Below, piece by piece: positions 8,137 to 16,783 of a DNA stretch of 41,424 nucleotides. The position numbers and the translations under genes were made by a program. Origin of the DNA: CAZNUM01 sp046861615. Its GTDB lineage: Bacteria > Fidelibacterota > Marinisomatia > Marinisomatales > TCS55. Below the pieces are notes generated by a model. It ran no database searches. It was not told where the DNA came from and saw only the letters and a list, made by a program, of their open reading frames with translations. Each line of letters starts with the position of its first letter. Positions within the stretch are counted from its first letter, which is position 1. The stretch is taken from NCBI GenBank assembly GCA_046861615.1, contig JBHHUS010000011.1, positions 1 to 41,424 on the forward strand, given 5' to 3'.

Positions 8137-9384
8137 TCAGGATGATGGTTTAAGCACCGCAATTTTCTCAGCCCGTAAAGTGCCGTTTCCGGTCCTTAAA
8201 GTGAATGCTTCCCCCATCTCCAGATCTTGTTCCGCTTTTACGATTACTCCGGAATTTTTAACAGCCACTGAATAGCCCCGTTCAAGAATTTTCAACGGAT
8301 CCAAAGCTTCCAACTCTTTTACCACACCAGTAAACCGGGAATGAGCCAACTGAATTCGGTGGTTCATCATGTGCCTTAATTGACCACCCAGATAGATAAT
8401 TTTCTCCGAATATTTTTCCAACAGCAATCCCGGTTGTTGGAAGGCATATCGATCCGTCAGACCGTCCAGACGCTGCCAGTTGCTTTCCAGTTTCCGATTA
8501 ATTATATCTGTCAGGCGTTGAAATTGAGTTCGATACAGCTCCTTTATTTCACGGTGACTTGGGGAAACCAGTTCCGCTGCTGCTGAGGGGGTAGGTGCCC
8601 GTAAATCAGCCACTAGGTCAGCGATGGTAATATCGGTTTCATGACCCACGGCTGAAATCAGGGGAATAGAACATTTAAATATTGCCCGGGCAACTTTTTC
8701 CTCATTAAATGACCATAAATCCTCTAAAGAACCGCCGCCGCGTCCAAAAATAATGACATCAACGTTTCCAAAAAATTCCAGTTCTTCTAAAGCAGTTACC
8801 AGGTCAGCAGCGGACTCCTCCCCCTGAACCTGGGTTGGCCGTAACAATACCTGAACATGAGGACTCCGTCGGTTTAAAACATTTAAAATGTCACGCCAGG
8901 CGGCTCCTGTACCGGAGGTTATTACACCTACTCGTCTTGGAAAAGCCGGCAGCACTTTTTTATATTGCTCATCGAACAGTCTCTCGGCAGCTAATTGCTT
9001 TTTTAGAGCCTCAAAAGCCAGAAACAGGGTTCCAATCCCCGCCGGCTCCATGTTTCGAACCAGCAGTTGGTATTGCCCCCGTTTTTCATAGACCGATATC
9101 TGTCCCTGTATTAATACATCCATCCCGTCCCGGGGAGTAAAATGTAATAAGCGGTTGTATCCACGGAACATTACACATCTGATTTCCGCCGCTGAATCCT
9201 TTAAACTGAAATATAGGTGCCCGGAAGATGGTCGACTAAAATTAGAAATTTCCCCCTGAACCCACAAGGTTGGGAAGAAGTCTTCCAGCACCCCTTTGAC
9301 CATTCTGGTTACTTCTGTAACTGACCGTACGACTGGGATACTTTCTTTCAACGGGGCAATTCCGGTGAACCGGCCTTTTGCCAA
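8137..9384 (-). CDS. xseA: Exodeoxyribonuclease VII large subunit
   Basis: A 415-residue nuclease subunit with an N-terminal OB fold (LWVQGEISNFSRPSSGHLYFSLKD) and a catalytic core. The core shows GVITSGTGAAWRDILNVL, IIFGRGGGSLEDLW and SAVGHETDITIADLVADLRAPTPSAAAE, the family hallmarks. A coiled-coil C-terminal half carries XseB-binding repeats. The enzyme degrades single-stranded DNA in repair. The start lies 37 bases inside the preceding zinc hydrolase gene, an unusually long but believable overlap. Confidence 0.95.
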   Translation of the reverse strand: MAKGRFTGIAPLKESIPVVRSVTEVTRMVKGVLEDFFPTLWVQGEISNFSRPSSGHLYFSLKDSAAEIRCVMFRGYNRLLHFTPRDGMDVLIQGQISVYEKRGQYQLLVRNMEPAGIGTLFLAFEALKKQLAAERLFDEQYKKVLPAFPRRVGVITSGTGAAWRDILNVLNRRSPHVQVLLRPTQVQGEESAADLVTALEELEFFGNVDVIIFGRGGGSLEDLWSFNEEKVARAIFKCSIPLISAVGHETDITIADLVADLRAPTPSAAAELVSPSHREIKELYRTQFQRLTDIINRKLESNWQRLDGLTDRYAFQQPGLLLEKYSEKIIYLGGQLRHMMNHRIQLAHSRFTGVVKELEALDPLKILERGYSVAVKNSGVIVKAEQDLEMGEAFTLRTGNGTLRAEKIAVLKPSS

Positions 9385-10211
9385 CAGTAACGCCAGTAGG
9401 CCGCTATCCGGGTTACCGCAAGACCTGATTGTTCCTTTAACAGATCTCCGGATTCCCGATAGAGAACATCCAGGTAAGGTTTTTCAAAGGGTAGAATGTC
9501 ATAGGAATTCAATTGTTTTACCTGTTCAGTAGTGAGAACACGTCGGGCTTTAGTATCAGCAGCCAGAATACGCTGGTGTACTGAATAGGATTCCCGGGCA
9601 ATATCAAAAGCAAACAGAAGTGGATTATTAATCTCCGGCGGTGTTCCCACGGGCTGTATTGTTACTAAATAGTCATTTACTAATCGAGCCTCCCACCGGA
9701 AGTGTACACCATCATTACCAGTTAATTGGCCATTATAATTTTTAACCGTATGCAGCGGCATGTGCAAATCGGCCACATAATGACTTAGGATGCCCATATT
9801 ATACACCGCCTCATCAAAACGCTGTTCTTTTAACAGTTTTATAATACGGTCACACACTGCCTGAATTGCCCAGGGTGCAATACCCCAGTTTCTAACATTC
9901 TCCCGCCCATATTTTGCCAACAGGGAGTCATAATCCATTGGAATTTGGTTAAAAGGAACGGCGTCATAATTATCCAGATCGATGAAATGACGGTAAAATT
10001 CATTCGGATCGGACCCTTTCAAATAATCCGGGACGGGACCGTACCAAGTCAGGGCTGATTCATTGTGCATCAGAAATTGCCCCAGGGGTCCTTTTAAAAC
10101 CTGAGCTGCCTGGCGATTGATTCGGCGGTGTCCGTCGTACCCCCAGGCCTTAATGACGGTTATTAAGGCCAGAGGTAAAACAAATAGACAGATCAACCGG
10201 CCGTGTTTCAT
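9348..10211 (-). CDS. Secreted trinuclear-zinc hydrolase (S1/P1 nuclease / phospholipase C superfamily)
   Basis: A 287-residue protein with a signal peptide (about residues 1-22) that exposes Trp23, the usual N-terminal zinc ligand, in the WGYDGH motif. Other likely ligands by spacing are His28, Asp62, His75, His144, Asp148, His154, His170 and Glu174. The WGxxGH start is typical of S1/P1 nucleases. The last ligand is Glu rather than Asp and the His154-His170 gap is short, as in zinc-dependent phospholipase C. The substrate, nucleic acid or phospholipid, therefore cannot be fixed from sequence. It lies between the bS22-like gene and xseA. Confidence 0.8.
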   Translation of the reverse strand: MKHGRLICLFVLPLALITVIKAWGYDGHRRINRQAAQVLKGPLGQFLMHNESALTWYGPVPDYLKGSDPNEFYRHFIDLDNYDAVPFNQIPMDYDSLLAKYGRENVRNWGIAPWAIQAVCDRIIKLLKEQRFDEAVYNMGILSHYVADLHMPLHTVKNYNGQLTGNDGVHFRWEARLVNDYLVTIQPVGTPPEINNPLLFAFDIARESYSVHQRILAADTKARRVLTTEQVKQLNSYDILPFEKPYLDVLYRESGDLLKEQSGLAVTRIAAYWRYCWQKAGSPELPR

Positions 10212-10227
10212 GGCTCAGGCGGTCAAA

Positions 10228-10323
10228 TTAATGGTTCTTTTTCTTATGACGATTACTACGCAAACGTTTTTTACGTTTATGAGTATTAATCTTGCGACGT
10301 TTTCGTTTTTTCCCGCAGGGCAT
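10228..10323 (-). CDS. 31-residue AURKAIP1/COX24-domain protein (bS22-like small-subunit ribosomal protein)
   Basis: A tiny, extremely basic protein of 31 residues beginning MPCGKKRKRRK and containing THKRKKRLRSNRHKKK. This is the core pattern of the AURKAIP1/COX24 family, which includes mitochondrial mS38 and actinobacterial bS22, proteins of the small ribosomal subunit. An AGAGGA ribosome-binding site lies four bases before the ATG, immediately after the HU stop codon, so it is cotranslated with hup. The family assignment rests on pattern recognition; a ribosomal location is inferred from relatives. Genes this short are often left unannotated. Confidence 0.85.
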   Translation of the reverse strand: MPCGKKRKRRKINTHKRKKRLRSNRHKKKNH

Positions 10324-10332
10324 AATTCCTCT

Positions 10333-10620
10333 TTATTGTTTTAACTCTCCATTAACAAAAGTGCGCATATATTTGGATGGTTTGAAAGTTGGCACAAATC
10401 GCTCAGGCAGAAAGATCGCCTCTCCCGTTCCTGGATTGCGGGCTTTTTTAGGTTTGCGATGTTTTACACCAAAGGTTCCAAACCCCCGCAATTCTACACG
10501 CTCGTTCCGCGCCAGAGAATCAATGATCGTGGTCATAATTCCGTTCATAACGGCCTCCGTCTCCACCTTGGTTAAACCGGTGGCCTCAGAAACAACATCT
10601 ACAATATTCTGCTTGGTCAT
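10333..10620 (-). CDS. hup: HU/IHF-family DNA-binding protein
   Basis: A 95-residue nucleoid protein that dimerises and bends DNA. It begins MTKQNIVDVVSEATGL, and the diagnostic ELRGFGTFGVKHRKPKKARNP segment contains the start of the beta-arm. The arm sequence after RNPGTGE differs from E. coli HU, as is usual in the FCB group. The gene starts three bases after the sppA stop and is followed nine bases later by the bS22-like gene. Confidence 0.95.
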   Translation of the reverse strand: MTKQNIVDVVSEATGLTKVETEAVMNGIMTTIIDSLARNERVELRGFGTFGVKHRKPKKARNPGTGEAIFLPERFVPTFKPSKYMRTFVNGELKQ

Positions 10621-10623
10621 ACC

Positions 10624-11520
10624 TTACTCCATTCTCCAACGATAAGCTGGAAGTTCATCAAAACGAGTCCCGATACTCTGCTTCCATTCCTCCCTAAACC
10701 ATTCCAGAATGGAAGGTTTGCTTTTATGCAGGCGCAGGATTTTGGGTTTCCCCGAAATTTGAGCTAATGAACCCGCCAATTGAACGGCATCTTCCATGGT
10801 ACCGAGACGATCAACCAACCCCTTTGTAAGAGATTGTTCTCCGGTAAAGACCCGACCATCCGCCAGGGAACGAACTGCTTCCACAGGAAGAGAACGACCA
10901 TCAGCAACTGCTCGTACAAATTGCTCATACAAGTCACTTACCACCGTTTGAAGATATTCCTTATCAGCACTGGTAACTTTCCTAGTGGGTGACCCCGTAT
11001 CTTTCAATGCACCACTCTTCACCGTCTCGACACTGATACCAATTTTATCCAACAATTTTTCCGCGATAGGGTAATTCATAATAACCCCGATACTGCCTAA
11101 AATACTTCCCCGATTGGCAACAATACTATCCCCGGCCACAGCGATATAGTATCCCCCAGACGCCGCCACAGCCCCCAGCGATACTACTACCGGTTTTATG
11201 TTTTTTAAAACTTTTACCTTTTCATAAATTTCCTGAGTTGGAGCCACTAATCCGCCGGGGGATTCAATCCGCAGTACGATTGCCTTCACATCGTCCCGCT
11301 CCTGCAGACGATCCAGGTCTCGAACTAAATTCTCTGCAGAATAAATTGGTCCGTTGATAGTTACAATACCTACCTTATCCCCGATACCTCCGCTTTCATC
11401 CAGGCCAGCCATAGCCATCCCCAAACGAAAAATAAAAATAATCACTAATACCCCCCCCAGGATCCACCAGATCCGACGGTTAGAATGCACCGATGGCCGT
11501 TTTAACCCTGTTTGATCCAT
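10624..11520 (-). CDS. sppA: Signal peptide peptidase SppA (short form)
   Basis: A 298-residue membrane-anchored serine protease that clears cleaved signal peptides. One transmembrane helix lies near residues 18-36. The catalytic Ser121 is in AVAASGGYY and the general-base Lys173 in SGALKD, giving the Ser/Lys dyad; the oxyanion region RIESPGG is also present. It is the single-domain form rather than the double-domain E. coli type. Its start lies 19 bases inside the upstream transglycosylase gene. Confidence 0.94.
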   Translation of the reverse strand: MDQTGLKRPSVHSNRRIWWILGGVLVIIFIFRLGMAMAGLDESGGIGDKVGIVTINGPIYSAENLVRDLDRLQERDDVKAIVLRIESPGGLVAPTQEIYEKVKVLKNIKPVVVSLGAVAASGGYYIAVAGDSIVANRGSILGSIGVIMNYPIAEKLLDKIGISVETVKSGALKDTGSPTRKVTSADKEYLQTVVSDLYEQFVRAVADGRSLPVEAVRSLADGRVFTGEQSLTKGLVDRLGTMEDAVQLAGSLAQISGKPKILRLHKSKPSILEWFREEWKQSIGTRFDELPAYRWRME

Positions 11521-13136
11521 AATACTAGTTTCTGACCCGGATAGATATAATCACCATATCGTAATCCATTCCATTTGCGAATACTGCTAGCCCGGGTACC
11601 GTAATTTTCAGCGATATGTCCCAGGGTATCTCCTTTTTTCACCTGGTAAACAAATTTTGAGTAACCCCGTAAAGCACTAGGTGCCGGCATGGAGGCCAGA
11701 TTGGTTCCGGATATTGGTATGGTCAGTTTCTGCCCCATTCGAATCTGGTGACGGTTACGAATCTTATTCACAGCGGCCAGATCATGGATTGAAACGCGGT
11801 ATTTTTTTGAAATCGTCCACAAACTTTCCCCTTTCCGGACTTTATGAACTACATACTGAGGAGCAAAGCGTTCATTCTCCGGGAGCGCATTGTAGTTGGC
11901 CAAGAATAAATCCTTCTTACCTGTTGGTAACTTGAGTAAATAGGGCTCTGTGGGAGTAGCTGATTGACGTAATTCTGGATTATACTGCTTTAAAGTTTTT
12001 AACGAAATTTTAGCCGTCCGGGCCAAAACGGACAAATCAGCACTTTTTTCAATTAAAACTTCATCGAAGGTAAAAGGTTTATTCCCCTTTTTCGAACGCG
12101 TAAAACCATAATCTTCAGGATTCAGGGCAATGATAGTAGCGGCTAAAAAATAGGGAATATAGTTACGGGTTTCCGCCGGGAGGGAATGCAATTGCCAGAA
12201 ATCAGACGTCTGATGGATTCGGGATGCCCGGTGAATCCGACCGGAGCCGGCATTATAAGCGGCCAGGGCTAAATACCAACTATCAAACTCTTCATAAAGA
12301 TCACGTAAATACGCACAGGCAGCCCGGGTCGATTTAATCGGATCACGACGTTCATCAATATACCAGTTGCGCTGCAAGCCATATTTTTTCCCAGTGGAAT
12401 AAACAAACTGCCACATACCCGTAGCACTGGCTCGGGAATAGGCCCGCGGATTGAATCCCGATTCAATCATCGCCAAATACACCAGCTCAGCGGGCAGATT
12501 ACATTCTTCGATGATATCTCTGATCATGGGTGCATAAACATTAGCCCGGGCTAACCAACGCTTGAACTGGCGCCGACCTTTCGTTTTAAAAAATTCAATA
12601 AATTGATCCACCCTTTTATTCCTGACCAATGGAATGTGTCCATCACGATCGTCCACTACAGTGAACTGGCTGGCGCCCATCTCAACCTCCAGGGGCTCCA
12701 CAATATCAGTAATTTCTCTCCGCATGAGTTCCGCTGTAACATCCGCATCAATTTTTTCCAATGTCTTAAACCGATGGACATATAATTCAATCAGCGACGA
12801 TTCAAATCGGTCAAATTCTTCCTGATCGTCTTCATTCATATCTCCAAGCTGATCTGCTTCGGTCAACAAGTCGAAAATTCTGTCCAGAGTATAAATTACT
12901 TCTAACGTATCCCCATGCACATCTGCGATTAAAGCGTCGGATAACAACATCTTTACATCGGCCAGCAAATGAGGCAGGCGATTCTGGGTATCAGAACCTT
13001 CACTGGGATCTCCGTAATTGTTTTGGGGTTGTTTTCCGGTTGGTGTTTCCGTGCCGGGACCTTTCTCCGGTGTTTGACAAAACAGGATTCCGGTCCCGAG
13101 GAAAGTGATAATAATTACTCTAATTGCTTGTTTCAT
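11502..13136 (-). CDS. Membrane-bound lytic murein transglycosylase (MltD-like, SLT plus two LysM)
   Basis: A 544-residue periplasmic enzyme that cleaves peptidoglycan glycan strands. A signal peptide is followed by an acidic helical region. The SLT domain contains the catalytic glutamate in AMIESGFNPRAYS and the ATGMWQFVYSTGKKYGL motif, near residues 210-330. Two LysM domains end the protein, the first in KVRKGESLWTISKKYRVS and the second in QVKKGDTLGHIAENYG. A cysteine sits at position 20, but the preceding ILF does not make a good lipobox. It is 53 bases downstream of the rfaE2-like gene. Confidence 0.92.
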   Translation of the reverse strand: MKQAIRVIIITFLGTGILFCQTPEKGPGTETPTGKQPQNNYGDPSEGSDTQNRLPHLLADVKMLLSDALIADVHGDTLEVIYTLDRIFDLLTEADQLGDMNEDDQEEFDRFESSLIELYVHRFKTLEKIDADVTAELMRREITDIVEPLEVEMGASQFTVVDDRDGHIPLVRNKRVDQFIEFFKTKGRRQFKRWLARANVYAPMIRDIIEECNLPAELVYLAMIESGFNPRAYSRASATGMWQFVYSTGKKYGLQRNWYIDERRDPIKSTRAACAYLRDLYEEFDSWYLALAAYNAGSGRIHRASRIHQTSDFWQLHSLPAETRNYIPYFLAATIIALNPEDYGFTRSKKGNKPFTFDEVLIEKSADLSVLARTAKISLKTLKQYNPELRQSATPTEPYLLKLPTGKKDLFLANYNALPENERFAPQYVVHKVRKGESLWTISKKYRVSIHDLAAVNKIRNRHQIRMGQKLTIPISGTNLASMPAPSALRGYSKFVYQVKKGDTLGHIAENYGTRASSIRKWNGLRYGDYIYPGQKLVLWIKQG

Positions 13137-13189
13137 AAATAGTTAGCGTTAATTGAACTGGCGAAGTTAGGGGGTGGCTCTTCCCCCAG

Positions 13190-13663
13190 TCAAGGCTTTT
13201 CACCCTTAATTTTCTGAATTAATGTTGACGTGCTGAAACCTTCCAGATAGGGGATAATTCTTACTGTTCCACCGGCAGCCCACACGGTTTGAGCACCGAC
13301 AATATCCTTTTCCTGATAATCACCGCCTTTTACAAGAATATGAGGCTTCAATTCTTCAATCAAAGCGGCAGGTGTATCCTCATCGAAAATCACTACTGCA
13401 TCCACCACCTCTAAAGCCTCCAGAATCATGGCCCGCCCCTTCTGAAAAATCAATGGACGACCAGCACCTTTCAACCGGTGGAGGGAAGTGTCAGAATTCA
13501 AACCAACGATCAGGAAATCCCCCAACCGACGAGCGGTCTGTAAATAAGCCACATGACCAGGGTGTAACAAGTCAAAGCAACCATTGGTAAAGACCACTTT
13601 CTTCCCGCTAGCACGAAGTTCAGCAGCTCGCTGCTGGGCTTGAGTTCTACTCCAAATGGCCAT
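13190..13663 (-). CDS. rfaE2: Cytidylyltransferase-like protein, D-glycero-beta-D-manno-heptose 1-phosphate adenylyltransferase type
   Basis: This 157-residue enzyme matches the C-terminal nucleotidyltransferase half of HldE/RfaE. The nucleotide-binding VFTNGCFDLLHPGHVAYL motif is at residues 24-41, and ILVKGGDYQEKDIVGA and GFSTSTLIQKI are typical of RfaE2. It would activate heptose-1-phosphate with ATP for lipopolysaccharide synthesis. No kinase half (RfaE1) or other heptose genes are in the window, so the exact substrate is inferred. The start lies 17 bases inside the DUF2851 gene. Confidence 0.88.
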   Translation of the reverse strand: MAIWSRTQAQQRAAELRASGKKVVFTNGCFDLLHPGHVAYLQTARRLGDFLIVGLNSDTSLHRLKGAGRPLIFQKGRAMILEALEVVDAVVIFDEDTPAALIEELKPHILVKGGDYQEKDIVGAQTVWAAGGTVRIIPYLEGFSTSTLIQKIKGEKP

Positions 13664-14786
13664 GCCAGTCCTTCAGGGGACATAAGCCGCAATGTCCATG
13701 TGCACAAAATTGTTTATCCAATTCCAGTAACCCCTGTAAAACGGGAAAGGAATTCAAAGTTTGGTTGCCCAGTAAAGATTTAAAGCGGCGGCAGTATTTG
13801 CCGTAGCTGTATGGCAACTCCAGAGAAGCAAACCGCCGATTCCACTCTCGGTAACAAACGATATTACCCCGATTTAAACTTTCTGCTGCCAGATACGGAT
13901 AGAAAACATTTCCAATTAATTCCGTCAAAATCCCCGTTCCACCTAAAGAAGTAAACCGATCTTTAAAAGCCTTTTCGAATTTCTCCGTTTGATTCCACCA
14001 GGTCGAATCAAACTGATTAATAAAATGCACCAGAGCAGCGGCCAATGGAAAACGATTATGGGGATGATGTCTAGGGCGAATACCACCTCGTTTCCAGACC
14101 AGTTGTCCTCCCCACTTATTAAGGTGACGGGTTAATTCCGGGAGCGATAAGTGTTCAACTGGTTGTTGGACGGCCATCTCGGCTAATTGAAGAAATTGGA
14201 TTTCATTGCCCCCTTTACCCAACAACCGGAAAGCAGTTGTAAGCAGCACTTTAGACCCTGAATTTACTGAACAACGAAAATAACGGACTTTTTCCTGCCA
14301 GCGTTTTTGGCTGAATTTTTTAAGGACTTGGGCCCAATTTACACTCAGGTTGTCAAGTGTTAGCGAACAGGAAAAAGGCATTGCAAAGTAACCGGGAAAA
14401 TACACAATGACACCCGGTAAATTCTGATCAGATTTCGTAGGTGCACCCAGCAAGTGTAATTTTACCTGGTGATAGGCGCGATTCTGTCTGTGCCCATGAG
14501 CGAACCAGTCCCGAGCCAGGCGGTGGCATTCCACGTCGCCATCCAGGAATTGATCCCGATAAAAAAACCGGGCACCCTGAAAATCAGGACCCTCTTTTCG
14601 ATTCCGGACTCCGGTCCGGATCACAAGGATTCGATAACCGTTTCGATCAGTCAACACGGTTCCCGGTTTCAATTGAGACCACCAGCGAACAATTATTTCT
14701 TCCGTTCCAGTCAGTGAATCCCGGACAGAAAAAACCGGGAAAGAAGTTGGCCAACTGTAACCTGAAATTGACACGGTGCTTATCAA
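13647..14786 (-). CDS. DUF2851 family protein, unknown function
   Basis: A 379-residue protein that matches the DUF2851 family common in Bacteroidota and relatives. The typical N-terminal signature is visible: LKPGTVLTDRNGYRILV, EGPDFQGARF, GDVECHRLARDWFAHGH and AYHQVKLHLLG. A C-terminal cluster CAHGHCGLCPLKDW holds three cysteines and two histidines that could bind metal. No function is established for the family, and nothing here resolves it. It is packed between plsC and rfaE2. Confidence 0.85.
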   Translation of the reverse strand: MISTVSISGYSWPTSFPVFSVRDSLTGTEEIIVRWWSQLKPGTVLTDRNGYRILVIRTGVRNRKEGPDFQGARFFYRDQFLDGDVECHRLARDWFAHGHRQNRAYHQVKLHLLGAPTKSDQNLPGVIVYFPGYFAMPFSCSLTLDNLSVNWAQVLKKFSQKRWQEKVRYFRCSVNSGSKVLLTTAFRLLGKGGNEIQFLQLAEMAVQQPVEHLSLPELTRHLNKWGGQLVWKRGGIRPRHHPHNRFPLAAALVHFINQFDSTWWNQTEKFEKAFKDRFTSLGGTGILTELIGNVFYPYLAAESLNRGNIVCYREWNRRFASLELPYSYGKYCRRFKSLLGNQTLNSFPVLQGLLELDKQFCAHGHCGLCPLKDWHGHLE

Positions 14787-15497
14787 TTAATAACTCCCGT
14801 TTTCTTTTAAAGCGACAACCTTCTCGCGCACTTTATCCACAAAGGCCTGCCGGTTTTCAAAACTGAAATCCACCGTAGAAATCGGAGAACCGACCCTTAA
14901 TTCCAATTGATTATCTCCCAGATTCAAAGAATGTTTTTTCAGCGCCCGTCCCGTCCCGCAACAGGCCATGGGTACTACCTTCAACCCGGATTCCAGCGCC
15001 AATAATAACCCCCCTTTCTTAAAGCGATGAACCTGCTCATCCGTTGACCGGGTTCCTTCTGGAAACAATAAAATCGATCGGGGATGCTTCCGTAATGATT
15101 CGGCTGCTGTCCGCAGGGATTTCAGCGCCTTTTCATGATTACTGCGGTCCACAAAAATATGCCCTGCCATGGCCATGGCCCACCCGAATATAGGGATTTT
15201 TTTTAATTCGATTTTGGCAATTGAGACCAACGGATAAGGAAGGCTGGCGTAAGCTAATAAAATGTCAAAGGCGGATTCATGGTTGGCAGCAAATAAATAT
15301 TGGCTGTCAGCCTCCAGATTTTCCAGACCAACCACCCGGTAGGAAACCCCGGCGGTGAATAAAATGATCTTTGACCAGACTCGGGCAATCCAGGCACCAA
15401 AACGGCCACCCCGTTCAAAAAGCGATCCTAAAATTGTCGTTATTCCCAGAATCAACGTCCAGACGATAAGATTAATTATAACCCAGACAGAGCGCAA
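14787..15497 (-). CDS. plsC: 1-acyl-sn-glycerol-3-phosphate acyltransferase
   Basis: An enzyme that acylates lysophosphatidate to phosphatidate. Acyltransferase motif I is AANHESAFDILLAY (HxxxxD), and motif III is LFPEGTRS. An N-terminal hydrophobic helix anchors it in the membrane. I chose the TTG at 15497, one base after the serS stop, giving 236 residues, the usual family length. A longer frame from GTG at 15614 would run 116 bases into serS and add residues without family character. Confidence 0.88.
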   Translation of the reverse strand: MRSVWVIINLIVWTLILGITTILGSLFERGGRFGAWIARVWSKIILFTAGVSYRVVGLENLEADSQYLFAANHESAFDILLAYASLPYPLVSIAKIELKKIPIFGWAMAMAGHIFVDRSNHEKALKSLRTAAESLRKHPRSILLFPEGTRSTDEQVHRFKKGGLLLALESGLKVVPMACCGTGRALKKHSLNLGDNQLELRVGSPISTVDFSFENRQAFVDKVREKVVALKENGSY

Positions 15498-15498
15498 A

Positions 15499-16767
15499 TT
15501 AAATAAGAACCGCTTGACCGAAATAGGGTTGTAATACAGCCGGAATTTCCACGCTGCCGTTTTCCTGCTGGTAAGTTTCCAATAAGGCCACCAACAATCG
15601 CGGGGTGGCAACACCGGAACCGTTTAACGTGTGCACAAAGTCAACTTTTTGATCGACACTTCTTCGATAGCGTATATTCCCTCGGCGAGCCTGGAAACTT
15701 TCAAAATTGCTACAGGAGGAAACCTCCAGCCATTTTTGCTCACCGGGAGCCCAAACCTCCAGATCGTAACACTTTGCAGCTGAAAAACTCAGATCGCCGC
15801 TGCATAATTCCAGAACCCGATAGTGTAAGCCCAAAGCTTGAAGAATCGCCTCTGCTTGTACCACTAACTTTTCCAATTCCTGATAAGAGTGCTCCGGTTG
15901 TACAAATTTCACCAGTTCGATTTTATTAAACTGATGCAACCGTAAAAATCCATGGGTTTCCTTTCCATAGGAACCGGCCTCTCTCCGGAAGCAGGCGGAA
16001 TAAGCCACATAATTCTTGGGCAACGCCTCCTCGGGCAAAATTTCATCCCGGTGAATATTAGTCACCGGCACTTCCGCTGTGGGGATCAACCAGAGAGTAT
16101 CCTTTTCAGACTGGTACATTTCCTCTTCAAATTTCAGTAGTAGACCGCAGGTTAAGGCAGCTTCACTCCGGACCATAAAAGGTGGAAATACCTCCGTAAA
16201 ATTGAATTTATCCACGTGAACATCCAGCATAAAATTCAGTAGTGCCCGTTCCAGTTTTGCTCCCGGACCCGTATATAATGGAAACCCGGAACCGGAAATT
16301 TTAGCAGCGCGCTTAAAATCAAATAACCCCAATTGATTTCCCAGTTCAAGATGGGTGCGGGGATTGAAATTAAACTGGGGAAATGTCCCCCAATCACGAA
16401 TCAGCACATTATCCGCCGGTGCCTGCCCAATCGGAACGCTTTCCTGGGGAAGATTCGGCAAGCGTAATAGATGATGATTCAGGGATTCTTTGATCTGGGA
16501 AGTCTGATTTTCCAGCGATTTTAGTTCCTGGCTCAGTTCCCGCATGGCCTGGATAGCCGAATCAGCATCCTTTCCATTCCTTTTCAGATCAGCAATTGTT
16601 TCCGAAGCACGATTGCGCTTGGCTCGTAATTCATTACCCTCATTTAACAGGGAACGATATTCCTTATCCAGCTCCATTATCGGAGTCAGATCGGTCATAT
16701 CTCCCTTGGCAGCCAAACCATCTTTTACTTGATCAGGGTTATTCCGAATAAGGTCCAAAGCCAGCAT
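15499..16767 (-). CDS. serS: Serine--tRNA ligase
   Basis: A 422-residue class II aminoacyl-tRNA synthetase. The N-terminal coiled-coil arm that binds tRNA covers roughly residues 30-100. Motif 2 is visible in YSACFRREAGSYGKETHG and motif 3 in the GSGVATPRLLVALLETYQQ segment. The length is normal. It sits 16 bases after rfbC within the long operon. Confidence 0.97.
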   Translation of the reverse strand: MLALDLIRNNPDQVKDGLAAKGDMTDLTPIMELDKEYRSLLNEGNELRAKRNRASETIADLKRNGKDADSAIQAMRELSQELKSLENQTSQIKESLNHHLLRLPNLPQESVPIGQAPADNVLIRDWGTFPQFNFNPRTHLELGNQLGLFDFKRAAKISGSGFPLYTGPGAKLERALLNFMLDVHVDKFNFTEVFPPFMVRSEAALTCGLLLKFEEEMYQSEKDTLWLIPTAEVPVTNIHRDEILPEEALPKNYVAYSACFRREAGSYGKETHGFLRLHQFNKIELVKFVQPEHSYQELEKLVVQAEAILQALGLHYRVLELCSGDLSFSAAKCYDLEVWAPGEQKWLEVSSCSNFESFQARRGNIRYRRSVDQKVDFVHTLNGSGVATPRLLVALLETYQQENGSVEIPAVLQPYFGQAVLI

Positions 16768-16783
16768 AGATAATCCTTAATAC

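Noticed and set aside
13157..13190. GGGGG/CCCCC hairpin in the 53-base gap between the rfaE2-like and transglycosylase genes.
   Set aside because: The stem is short, no U-run follows on the minus strand, and the genes on both sides look cotranscribed.
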